This document shows, piece after piece, positions 1 to 6,639 of a stretch of DNA of 12,682 nt. Origin of the DNA: an uncultured Caulobacterales bacterium (GTDB lineage Bacteria; Pseudomonadota; Alphaproteobacteria; Caulobacterales; Caulobacteraceae); NCBI GenBank assembly GCA_903903715.1, contig CAIUZX010000352.1, positions 1 through 12,682 of the forward strand, given 5' to 3'. Below the pieces are notes generated by a model. The model was not told the origin of the DNA and made no database searches. It saw only the letters and a list, made by a program, of their open reading frames with translations. A program made the position numbers and the translations under genes. Each line of letters opens with the position of its first letter. Position 1 is the first letter of the stretch.

Positions 1-26
1 AAGCGATCGTCGGTTGCAGACGGAGT

Positions 27-1601
27 TCAGCGACGCGCCCGACGGACTTGCGACGCCAATTGACGCGACTTCGCCAACACATAGGCTCGCACAGGACCCA
101 CGTCAAAGCCCGGTCCCGCCTTCCAAAAGACGAGCGCGGCGAGCATCGGCGCAAGCCAGACGACTCGCGCGCTGTAGCGGGCGAACGGTCCGGAGAGCAC
201 GCCCGTGACGGCTGAATTGACAATGATCGCGGTCAGGAGAAGCGCGGCCGTCGCAATGAGGGCGACCAGTCCATCGTTCATCATAGGCGTGCGTGCGAGG
301 ACGGTGTGACGAACGTCCCTTCGTGTCAGTCGCCACAAAAGGAAGCCGGACGCCACGGCCAAAACGAAGCCGTGCCACATCTGTAAATCTGGAATGGTGA
401 AACGCGACCGGCAGAGCTGCGGGCGCTTTAGGCAGATTTGTCCGTCGGGAATCAGACCAGGCAGGCTGGTGTCCTTCCAGTAGACGCTGGTGAAGTAATA
501 GGTCGGATCTCGGAGCGGCTCCGCCAGATCTATCAGCACAAGCTGCTCCGCCCAATTCGACACTGACGCCGCGAGCTGGGACACCGGATGGTGGATGATG
601 GTTGCAGCGACGAACGCCTTTTCCTCGTTTTCAAGGGCTATGCGCACCGGCACCTTGGAGGCGTTGAAGATCCCGCGTGCAGGATCGTCCGCCCAGAGGA
701 TCTCATCGGAATCGTCAAGGGGGTTGAAGCGGAAACGGCAGAGCACATAGGGACTGCCCTTTGCGCAGGCTTCGCGCAGATAGATCCTGCCCGGCCCGTC
801 CGCCAGCACCCTGGCGATCAGAAACGGCGGCCGATGGAGATCTTCGCCTGTCCGGACCTTGACGACTTCATGATAGGCCAGATCCGAGACGGCGGCGGAA
901 ATGACCAGGAGGGACAGGACGCCGGTGCGCAGAAGGATCGTCCGGGATGCGACCCGAAACCACCAGAGCACGGCCGCCGTAGCTGCGATCAGGACGACTT
1001 CCAGCAGCACATGAGAGGTGTGGAACCAGAGCGACGCGGTGATCACCAGGATCAGGGCCACACGCTCCAGACGTCCGAATGTGGACCAGTAGATCGCTAA
1101 AGCGATCGTCGCCGTCGCCCCGAGCGCAGCGAACACGTCCGGCATTGCGAAGCCCGCGAAGAAGGGCAACGTGGTGGCGGCGCTGACGCCGGCCATGATG
1201 CTGAGGTAGGGCGCTGGCGATTTCGGTTGAACGGCAGCCCTCACCAGGGCGAACACGGTCCAGGCGGCGATGGCGCACTGGATCGCCGCGAGCAGCCAGA
1301 GCGTGCCCAACTTGTTCGCGCCGTAGAGAAGAATTCCGTAGTACGGCGATCTGGCGGCCATCGAGGTGTGATCCTCGTCCGCTTCGGCCTGGAGATACGC
1401 CTCGTCCGCATCGGCATCCTTGGGCGAATGCGCAAATACGCGGAGCAGGGGCTTTATCCCGTGCGCAGCTCCGCGCCCCTGGGCGAAGTAGTCATCCGTA
1501 TCGGTGAAGACCGTCGGGCGACCGCTTGCAACGATCACGGACATCAACATCAAGGCTCCGACCACGACCTGAACCCAAGATCGCCTCAGTAGTCGGTGCA
1601 T
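27..1601 (-). CDS. Polytopic membrane protein, candidate GT-C-type glycosyltransferase (paralogue of the gene at 3503-5068)
   Basis: A 524-aa integral membrane protein. TM1 spans about residues 9-26 and is followed by an acidic motif, FTDTDDY (32-38). Further hydrophobic helices lie between about 88 and 238, then a long hydrophilic stretch (about 240-405), then three C-terminal helices (about 407-425, 444-462, 478-494). An acidic motif just after TM1 is typical of GT-C lipid-linked sugar transferases; the transferase role is inferred from this and from the GT2 and GtrA neighbours. The hydrophilic stretch holds LADGPGR (266-272) and two cysteine pairs, C279/C288 and C390/C397, conserved with the paralogue. 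The ATG at 1601 lies 15 nt after the GT2 stop, with GAGG in that gap, so the two are probably cotranscribed. No closer family could be named. It could also be a sugar-phosphate transporter-like protein. Confident as a gene, moderate on role. Confidence 0.85.
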   Translation of the reverse strand: MHRLLRRSWVQVVVGALMLMSVIVASGRPTVFTDTDDYFAQGRGAAHGIKPLLRVFAHSPKDADADEAYLQAEADEDHTSMAARSPYYGILLYGANKLGTLWLLAAIQCAIAAWTVFALVRAAVQPKSPAPYLSIMAGVSAATTLPFFAGFAMPDVFAALGATATIALAIYWSTFGRLERVALILVITASLWFHTSHVLLEVVLIAATAAVLWWFRVASRTILLRTGVLSLLVISAAVSDLAYHEVVKVRTGEDLHRPPFLIARVLADGPGRIYLREACAKGSPYVLCRFRFNPLDDSDEILWADDPARGIFNASKVPVRIALENEEKAFVAATIIHHPVSQLAASVSNWAEQLVLIDLAEPLRDPTYYFTSVYWKDTSLPGLIPDGQICLKRPQLCRSRFTIPDLQMWHGFVLAVASGFLLWRLTRRDVRHTVLARTPMMNDGLVALIATAALLLTAIIVNSAVTGVLSGPFARYSARVVWLAPMLAALVFWKAGPGFDVGPVRAYVLAKSRQLASQVRRARR

Positions 1602-1616
1602 CGATCGGTGACCTCG

Positions 1617-2825
1617 TCAGCGGCGGATGTTCAGCATGGACGCCAGGAATCCCGCAGCGGCGATCTGCACCGCTACTGCCACCGCCGTCAACGAAATCAC
1701 GAGCATCCTCATGACGTCATTGTAGACGATCGGTCCGAAACCGGTGCCGACCCAGCGCATGACCGCCGTGATCACGCCGATCAGTCCGAGAGCTAGGATC
1801 ACGCCCGCGACCCGAAGGATCGGTTCAAGCTCCATTCCCAGCAGGATGGACCTGAAGTTGGACGGCGTCGGCAGCACACCCTCGATCATCGAATAGCGCC
1901 GCGCCAGTGCGCCGAACATGACCAGCTGGACGCCGATCATCACCGAGAAACAGGCGACGACCAGGGAATGGATGTCGATTTCGACCGTAGGCGTGATCGA
2001 CACTGCGCCGGGCGCAAGCATGATCGAGCCGACGAGACCGATCGCCAGCAGCGCCAGGCCCGGGTAGATGAACACCCACTTGGGGCTATGCAGCATCAGG
2101 AACTTCAGGTGCCGCCAACCGTCGCGCCAGGTCTTAAGGTGCGGGGGCCGCGAACGTCCGTCCGGGCGCAGGGTGGTCGGAACTTCGTCCATGGTCAGCT
2201 TGGCGAGTGACGCCTTGACGACCATCTCGCTGGCGAACTCCATGCCCGGGCTCTTGAGGCCCAGCGCCAGGATCGAGTCGCGGTTGAAGCCGCGCAGGCC
2301 GCAGTGGAAATCTCCCACCGGGATGTTGAACAAAAGCCGCCCGAGGAATGACAGGACGGGGTTGCCGAGCCAGTAGTGCAGCGGCGGCATCGCGCCCTTT
2401 TCGATCCCGCCCTTGAAGCGGTTGCCCATGACGAGTTCGGCGCCGTCCTGCAGACGCTCGACGAAAGCGTCGAGGGCGGAGAAGTCGTAGCTGTCGTCTG
2501 CGTCGCCCATGATGACGTACTTGCCGCGCGCCGCGCGAATGCCGCCCATGAGAGCTGCGCCGTAGCCCTTCTCAGGGACCGCGACCACGCGGGCGCCAAG
2601 GGCCTCGGCCATGCCCTGCGATCCGTCGCGGCTGCCATTGTCGGCGACCAGAACCTCTCCCGTGAGGCCCGACTTGTCGAGCCAGGCCTTTGCCTTGCGC
2701 ACGCAGATCTCGATGGTCTCAGCCTCATTGAGGCAAGGCATCAGGATGGTGAGTTCAAGAGAGGCGGGTTCAATCGACACGTGGGTTCCTGCGCCATCGA
2801 GAGGTTTAAGCGGGACGACGACCAT
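1617..2825 (-). CDS. GT2 family polyprenyl-phosphate glycosyltransferase with C-terminal membrane anchor (DPM1/GtrB-like)
   Basis: A 402-aa protein. Residues about 24-235 form a GT-A glycosyltransferase domain: the first strand ends in MPCLNEAET (29-37), the nucleotide-binding DNGSRDGS is at 62-69, and the metal-binding DxD is D108-A-D110-D111. Dolichyl-phosphate mannose synthase and GtrB/ArnC relatives use such domains to move a sugar from a nucleotide donor to polyprenyl phosphate on the cytoplasmic face. About 160 C-terminal residues hold roughly four hydrophobic helices (from about 244 onward), matching membrane-anchored members. The ATG at 2825 has AGGA about 8 nt upstream. The first 23 residues precede the domain and are unremarkable. 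The sugar cannot be read from sequence. It lies upstream of, and 15 nt from, the membrane protein at 27-1601, and downstream of the GtrA-like gene. Confidence 0.9.
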   Translation of the reverse strand: MVVVPLKPLDGAGTHVSIEPASLELTILMPCLNEAETIEICVRKAKAWLDKSGLTGEVLVADNGSRDGSQGMAEALGARVVAVPEKGYGAALMGGIRAARGKYVIMGDADDSYDFSALDAFVERLQDGAELVMGNRFKGGIEKGAMPPLHYWLGNPVLSFLGRLLFNIPVGDFHCGLRGFNRDSILALGLKSPGMEFASEMVVKASLAKLTMDEVPTTLRPDGRSRPPHLKTWRDGWRHLKFLMLHSPKWVFIYPGLALLAIGLVGSIMLAPGAVSITPTVEIDIHSLVVACFSVMIGVQLVMFGALARRYSMIEGVLPTPSNFRSILLGMELEPILRVAGVILALGLIGVITAVMRWVGTGFGPIVYNDVMRMLVISLTAVAVAVQIAAAGFLASMLNIRR

Positions 2826-2893
2826 GGCGGATTCCTGCGGACTTGTGAGGCGAAATGTGGACAGTCGGACAAAATTTCCGAAAGTCTCAGTCC

Positions 2894-2921
2894 ATTATCA
2901 CATTTCCGTTATCTGCGTCTC
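2894..2921 (-). promoter_or_regulatory. Possible promoter for the GT2 gene
   Basis: Read on the minus strand, GATAAT (2899-2894) is preceded by TG at the extended -10 position, and a weak -35-like GAGACG (2921-2916) lies 16 nt upstream. It falls after the terminator-like palindrome and about 70 nt before the GT2 start, so the second half of the locus could have its own promoter. The -35 match is only three of six bases, and alphaproteobacterial promoters often deviate from this consensus. Tentative. Confidence 0.25.
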
Positions 2922-2926
2922 TCGCC

Positions 2927-2944
2927 AAAATCACCGGCCGGTGA
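2927..2944 (-). terminator. Palindrome plus T run downstream of the GtrA-like gene: possible terminator or operator
   Basis: TCACCGGCCGGTGA (2931-2944) is a perfect 14-bp palindrome. On the minus strand it is followed directly by TTTT (2930-2927). As RNA it could fold as a 5-bp GC-rich stem with a GGCC loop, in the place expected of a terminator 45 nt after the GtrA-like stop. The stem is short and the T run is only four, so it would be a weak intrinsic terminator. A dimeric regulator site controlling the GT2 gene is an equal alternative. Confidence 0.4.
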
Positions 2945-2988
2945 AATTTGTCAGATCGCGCCATCCCAATGTGCCGGGTGATGATCGC

Positions 2989-3492
2989 TCAGCGACGGAA
3001 CGCCCAATACTTCGACCCGAGAAAAGTGAGGCAAAGGCCCACGGCGGAACCGGCGATCAGAGGAACTATGGGCCATGCCTGCAAAGGGGGAAACATCATC
3101 AGCAGACATGAATAGGCGCCGACATTGGCGACCCCGCCGCTGCCCTGAACTGCGAGATAGCTGAAGATCTCCGTCAGAATAGGACGCTTCACGGTCTCCT
3201 TGAACGTCCAGTTCCGGTTCAACATCCAGGTCGCCGCCACCGCAATGGGGAATGACAGGAACCTCGCCTGGATCGCTGGACTCAATATGAATCCAAATCC
3301 GAAGAGTTCAACGGATTCAGGCTGGTAGCCAGCAAAGCGGACCAAGATCGTGAGCGCCGCCAGATCGATCAGAAACCCCGCAGCGCCGACGACGGCGAAA
3401 CGGATGAAATCTGGATCTATGCGTCTCAGCAAGGGCTGGAGCGGGGCGGGCATCACCGAAACGGCGGCGTTGAATAATCGATCAATGGGCAT
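2989..3492 (-). CDS. GtrA-family membrane protein (putative polyprenyl-phosphate-sugar flippase)
   Basis: A 167-aa protein from the ATG at 3492, with four hydrophobic helices. It shows the GtrA/DPMS3 pattern: RFAVVGAAGFLID near the start of TM1, TWMLNRNWTF after TM2, an FSYL...GGVAN stretch in TM3, and a terminal GSKYWAFRR after TM4. GtrA proteins are linked to moving polyprenyl-phosphate-bound sugars across the inner membrane, or to supporting the partner GT2 enzyme. The start was chosen because AAGGAA (minus strand, 3504-3499) stands 6 nt ahead of the ATG. An upstream in-frame start at 3576 would run through the end of the preceding gene and adds 28 residues unlike the family. The gene begins 10 nt after the stop of the membrane protein at 3503-5068, so translation is probably coupled. 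Confidence 0.9.
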   Translation of the reverse strand: MPIDRLFNAAVSVMPAPLQPLLRRIDPDFIRFAVVGAAGFLIDLAALTILVRFAGYQPESVELFGFGFILSPAIQARFLSFPIAVAATWMLNRNWTFKETVKRPILTEIFSYLAVQGSGGVANVGAYSCLLMMFPPLQAWPIVPLIAGSAVGLCLTFLGSKYWAFRR

Positions 3493-3498
3493 CGCCCG

Positions 3499-3504
3499 TT
3501 CCTT
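3499..3504 (-). promoter_or_regulatory. Shine-Dalgarno overlapping the upstream stop codon, deciding the GtrA-like start
   Basis: On the minus strand the TAA stop of the upstream gene (3505-3503) shares bases with AAGGAA, which stands 6 nt before the ATG at 3492. Terminating ribosomes would sit on the start signal of the next gene, the usual layout for translational coupling. Confidence 0.7.
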
Positions 3505-5068
3505 AGACCGAATGGCCGTCGCGGCCAAAGGCTTTCGGGGGCAGTCGGGCGCTGGACAGCAACAGGCCCGCGACAAGCGGGACGAGCCAGGCCAGTCGCG
3601 CCTGATATCTTGGAAATGGTCCGGACAAGGCGCCCGTCACCGCTGCGTTGAGAATCAGCGCGGTTCCGAACAATCCCGCGAGCAGGACCAGACGCTGGTG
3701 CGACCTCGAACGGGCTGCGCCTTTTCGACTCAGCACAAAGCCGACGCTGAGCGCCGCCGCGACGAACCATCCGCCGTGCCAGATGGCGGATTGCGCTTCA
3801 TTCCACCTTGGACGGCATAAGGACTCTGCCGGTCCGCAATCGGCGATCTTGTGCACCATGTCGGCGATGAAGGTGTCCTTCCAATCTCCGTCGGTCAGAT
3901 AGAAGTGGGGGTCTCGTAAAGGATCGTCGAGTTGAACGCTGACAAGCTCCTGGAGTGCGTTGCGCGTTGCGGCGGAGATGACCCCGATAGGGTCGAATGC
4001 GATCACGTGTAGCGCGAACGAGATCTGCTCACGGTCTATGGCGATCCGCTGCTCCGCCGTCGCGCGGCCGAACACGCCCTTTCTCGGATCGCCGGACCAG
4101 AGGATGTCCTGCGAATCGGTCAGCGGCAGCTTGGCGAAGCGGCAGAGCGCCCAGGTCCCGCCGCTCGAACAGGACGACTTCAGATATCGCCGGCCCGGGC
4201 CGTCCGCCAACAGCCGGGCGGCGATGAAGGGCGGCGACCGCAGGGTCTCTCCGGTCGCCGCTCGAATGGCCCCGACATAGCCGCTGTTCATCGCAAGGGT
4301 GATCAGGATCGCCGCCGTGAGGACCGCCCAGCCGCGACGCAGCGAACGAAGCGGCCAGCTGAAGCGCTTCACCGCGATCACACTGATCAGGGCGAGGGTC
4401 GGCGCGGCGACCAGCATGTTGCTGTGGTGGAACAAGAGGCTGGCCAGCACCAGTAAGGACAGGCCCGCTGTCGTCCACCGACCAACCCTCCGGCGATAGA
4501 TGAGCAGTGTCGCCAGGGCGACAAGCCCCGTTCCCGCCCAAAGATCCGGCATCGCGAATCCGACGAAGAAGGGCAGGGTAGAGATCACAGAGACACCTCC
4601 GATCAGCGCGACCCAGCTCGTAAAGGACCGACGGGGCGACGCGGCGCGCCACAGGGCGTGCGTCGCAAAGCTCGCCGCAACGGCCTGAAGGCCTGCAAAC
4701 CGCCAAAGATCGCCAAGACCTGCGAAAGCGTAGAGGATCATTCCGAACCAGGGGGATCTCGCCGCCATTTCCGTGCGTCGAAGATGCAGCTCCGAGGGAA
4801 CCTCGTCCGCTGCGTCCGGGTCTTCGGACGCCTTTGACGGTCCGCCGGTGATGGGCGAGAGCGCGTATCGCACCGGGCGGTACTGCATCTGCCCCATCCA
4901 GTTGTAGATATTGGTGTCTGCAAACACGACGGGACGCCCATTCAGCCAGACGACCCCCAGCAGGATCAACGCGCCTGCGACGATGTCCGCCAGCGGGCGC
5001 AGGCGACGCGCCCAGCCGCGGTTCAGAACTGAACTGCGGAACGGAGGGGCCGGAGCGGGAAGCGCCAT
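3503..5068 (-). CDS. Polytopic membrane protein, candidate GT-C-type glycosyltransferase (paralogue of the gene at 27-1601)
   Basis: A 521-aa membrane protein, close in length and layout to the 524-aa protein at 27-1601. Shared blocks, in order, include GRPVVFADT (44-52, after TM1), MAARSP (101-106), STLPFFVGFAMPD (163-175), LADGPGR (287-293), LCRF (308-311), PLRDP (383-387), KDT (397-399) and AVTGALSGPFPRY (476-488). Two cysteine pairs, C300/C309 and C411/C418, keep the same internal spacing (x8 and x6) in both proteins. Roughly ten helices flank a long hydrophilic region (about 265-428). The reading frame is open back to 5407, but the added 113 residues are arginine/proline/serine-rich and overlap the divergent permease gene. 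The ATG at 5068 gives a TM1 position like the paralogue's, although its ribosome-binding site is weak. Sugar transfer from a lipid carrier is inferred from context. Confidence 0.83.
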   Translation of the reverse strand: MALPAPAPPFRSSVLNRGWARRLRPLADIVAGALILLGVVWLNGRPVVFADTNIYNWMGQMQYRPVRYALSPITGGPSKASEDPDAADEVPSELHLRRTEMAARSPWFGMILYAFAGLGDLWRFAGLQAVAASFATHALWRAASPRRSFTSWVALIGGVSVISTLPFFVGFAMPDLWAGTGLVALATLLIYRRRVGRWTTAGLSLLVLASLLFHHSNMLVAAPTLALISVIAVKRFSWPLRSLRRGWAVLTAAILITLAMNSGYVGAIRAATGETLRSPPFIAARLLADGPGRRYLKSSCSSGGTWALCRFAKLPLTDSQDILWSGDPRKGVFGRATAEQRIAIDREQISFALHVIAFDPIGVISAATRNALQELVSVQLDDPLRDPHFYLTDGDWKDTFIADMVHKIADCGPAESLCRPRWNEAQSAIWHGGWFVAAALSVGFVLSRKGAARSRSHQRLVLLAGLFGTALILNAAVTGALSGPFPRYQARLAWLVPLVAGLLLSSARLPPKAFGRDGHSV

Positions 5069-5141
5069 GGGGTGCGATCTGACTTGCGCGTCGTCTCGGT
5101 GACGGACGCCGACCACTCCTCGCCAATCTGGCCCGTGAGCG

Positions 5142-5209
5142 CAAGCGCTTGACGTTGTCCGGATGAACGCGGTCCACTGCTCCGGCTCTGACGCACGCCC
5201 GCCCGGAGC
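5142..5209. repeat. Short inverted repeats in the divergent gap between the membrane protein and permease genes
   Basis: The 164-bp gap (5069-5232) holds a 10-bp palindrome, CAAGCGCTTG (5142-5151), and a separated inverted repeat, GCTCCGG (5179-5185) with CCGGAGC (5203-5209), 17 nt apart. Either could be an operator or a leader hairpin. TTGACG at 5149-5154 resembles a -35 box facing the permease, but no matching -10 box follows. Inverted repeats this short are common in GC-rich DNA. Confidence 0.25.
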
Positions 5210-5218
5210 CTGGATCTT

Positions 5219-5224
5219 GAGGTG
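5219..5224 (+). promoter_or_regulatory. Ribosome-binding site deciding the permease start
   Basis: GAGGTG lies 8 nt before the ATG at 5233. The in-frame GTG at 5224 overlaps this site and has no good site of its own, so the ATG is preferred. Confidence 0.6.
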
Positions 5225-5232
5225 TGTTGCGC

Positions 5233-6639
5233 ATGAGCAGGAAGTCTCTCGGATTTGCGGACCTGTTCCTCTACGCCGCTTCGATGGCCCTCTCGATCCG
5301 CTGGATCTCGACAGCGGCGGCGACGGGTCCAGCGTCCTTGCCGGGCTGGCTGTTCGCGGTGGTGGTGTTCTCGGGTCCGCTGATCGTGGCGACGGCGGAG
5401 CTGACAACGCGGTTTCCGCAGGAGGGCGGCGTCTACGCCTGGACCCAGCACGCTTTCGGTCCGTTCTGGGGCTTCCTGTGCGGATGGCTCTACTGGACCT
5501 GCAACCTGCCGTTCTTCTCAGGCATGCTCTATTTCATGGTCAATCTGTTCGCAGTCGCGATTGGCCCGCTGGGCCGTCCATTGCTGGATAACCCCTTTCT
5601 CTTCATGACCGCCGCGCTTGCGCTCTCCATAGCCGCAGGAGGTTTGCATCTCCTCGGGCTTGGCGCCGGCAAATGGCTGTCGAACCTGGGGGGCGCGTCG
5701 AGCCTCATCCTCTTTGCGATCCTGATCGGTGTCGGCGGTCTCATCGCCGTTCAGAAGGGGCCGGCGACGCACTTTGAAACAGCGAGCTACTGGCCGCCCC
5801 TGAATGCGAACACCGCCATCCTCTGGGCGACCATGGTGTTCGCCGTCGGTGGAAGCGAGGCCCTGGCCTTCCTTCGAAACGACGTCCGCGGCGGCATGAA
5901 GACGATCCTCGGCGTGCTCGCGACCGTCGGGGGGCTGCAGGTGATCGTCTATGTACTCGGCACGGCGGGCATGCTCTCAATCCTGACGCCTCAAGAGGCC
6001 ACCAGGCTGTCCGGTCTTGCGGACGCATTGACCTTGGGCCTGCAGCGCATCGGTCTCGGCGCCTTTGCGCCGATGGCCCTCATGATCGCCTTCCTGGGGA
6101 CCCTTGGCGCCTACAGCGCCTGGTTCGGCGTCGCAGCGCGCATTCCTTTCGCAGCAGGGCTCGATTCCTTTCTCCCGCCGGTGTTCGGCCGCAGGGACCC
6201 CAAGTCCGGCGCGCCGGTGGTCGCCATCGCCGTGCAGATGGCCATCGTCGTGGTGATCGTCGTGCTTTCCCAGGCCGGAGACACCCTGAAAGGCGCCTAC
6301 GACTTTCTCGTCGCCATGAGCGTGCTGTCCTACACCTTGCCCTTCCTCTTCCTCTTCGCCGTCTTTATCGCCGTCCAGCATACCCAAATGGGGGAGGCGG
6401 GATGGCGTGCGCCCGGCGGAAAGCGTGGTGCGCTGATCATCGGCTGGGTGGGGCTGATCGGCACGATCAGCGCGGTCGCCTGCACCCTCGTTCCCAGCCC
6501 GGACGCCGCCAACCAGATCGGAGAGATGCTTAAACTGGTCTTCGCTTCCGTGGTCCTCGTCTTTTCGGGCTGCGCCGCCTATGCTCTGGCGAGCCGTCGG
6601 GCGAGCCGGATCGCCGCTGCGGAGAGGACGCCAACATGA
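5233..6639 (+). CDS. APC-superfamily amino acid/polyamine-type permease
   Basis: A 468-aa inner-membrane transporter with about 12 hydrophobic helices, the usual size for APC permeases. Family signatures visible are AELTTRFPQEGGVYAW (55-70) leading into AFGPFWGFLCGW (74-85), GSEALAFLRNDVRGG (207-221) in the helix 6 region, RIPFAAGLDSFLPPVFGRR (303-321) with SGAPVVAI in the helix 8-9 region, and WRAPGGKRG (391-399) before the last helices. Substrates of this superfamily are mostly amino acids, amines or related nitrogen compounds; the specific substrate cannot be read. The stop codon overlaps the start of the Rieske oxygenase gene (ATGA), a strong sign of one operon, so the permease probably imports that enzyme's substrate or exchanges its product. 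Confidence 0.9.
   Translation: MSRKSLGFADLFLYAASMALSIRWISTAAATGPASLPGWLFAVVVFSGPLIVATAELTTRFPQEGGVYAWTQHAFGPFWGFLCGWLYWTCNLPFFSGMLYFMVNLFAVAIGPLGRPLLDNPFLFMTAALALSIAAGGLHLLGLGAGKWLSNLGGASSLILFAILIGVGGLIAVQKGPATHFETASYWPPLNANTAILWATMVFAVGGSEALAFLRNDVRGGMKTILGVLATVGGLQVIVYVLGTAGMLSILTPQEATRLSGLADALTLGLQRIGLGAFAPMALMIAFLGTLGAYSAWFGVAARIPFAAGLDSFLPPVFGRRDPKSGAPVVAIAVQMAIVVVIVVLSQAGDTLKGAYDFLVAMSVLSYTLPFLFLFAVFIAVQHTQMGEAGWRAPGGKRGALIIGWVGLIGTISAVACTLVPSPDAANQIGEMLKLVFASVVLVFSGCAAYALASRRASRIAAAERTPT

Noticed and set aside
588..1100. Plus-strand open frame opposite the membrane protein gene
   Set aside because: The translation is charged and low in hydrophobic structure with no motif; it is an antisense shadow in GC-rich DNA.
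2376..2981. 201-codon plus-strand frame opposite the GT2 gene
   Set aside because: It is antisense to a well-conserved glycosyltransferase domain and shows no family motif of its own.
3493..3576. 28-residue N-terminal extension of the GtrA-like protein
   Set aside because: It lies inside the end of the upstream gene, and the ATG at 3492 has a much better ribosome-binding site.
5149..5177. TTGACG as a permease promoter -35 box
   Set aside because: No recognisable -10 element follows at a usable distance.
5069..5407. N-terminal extension of the membrane protein gene at 3503-5068 (113 extra residues)
   Set aside because: The extension is arginine/proline/serine-rich, overlaps the start of the divergent permease gene, and has no counterpart in the paralogue.
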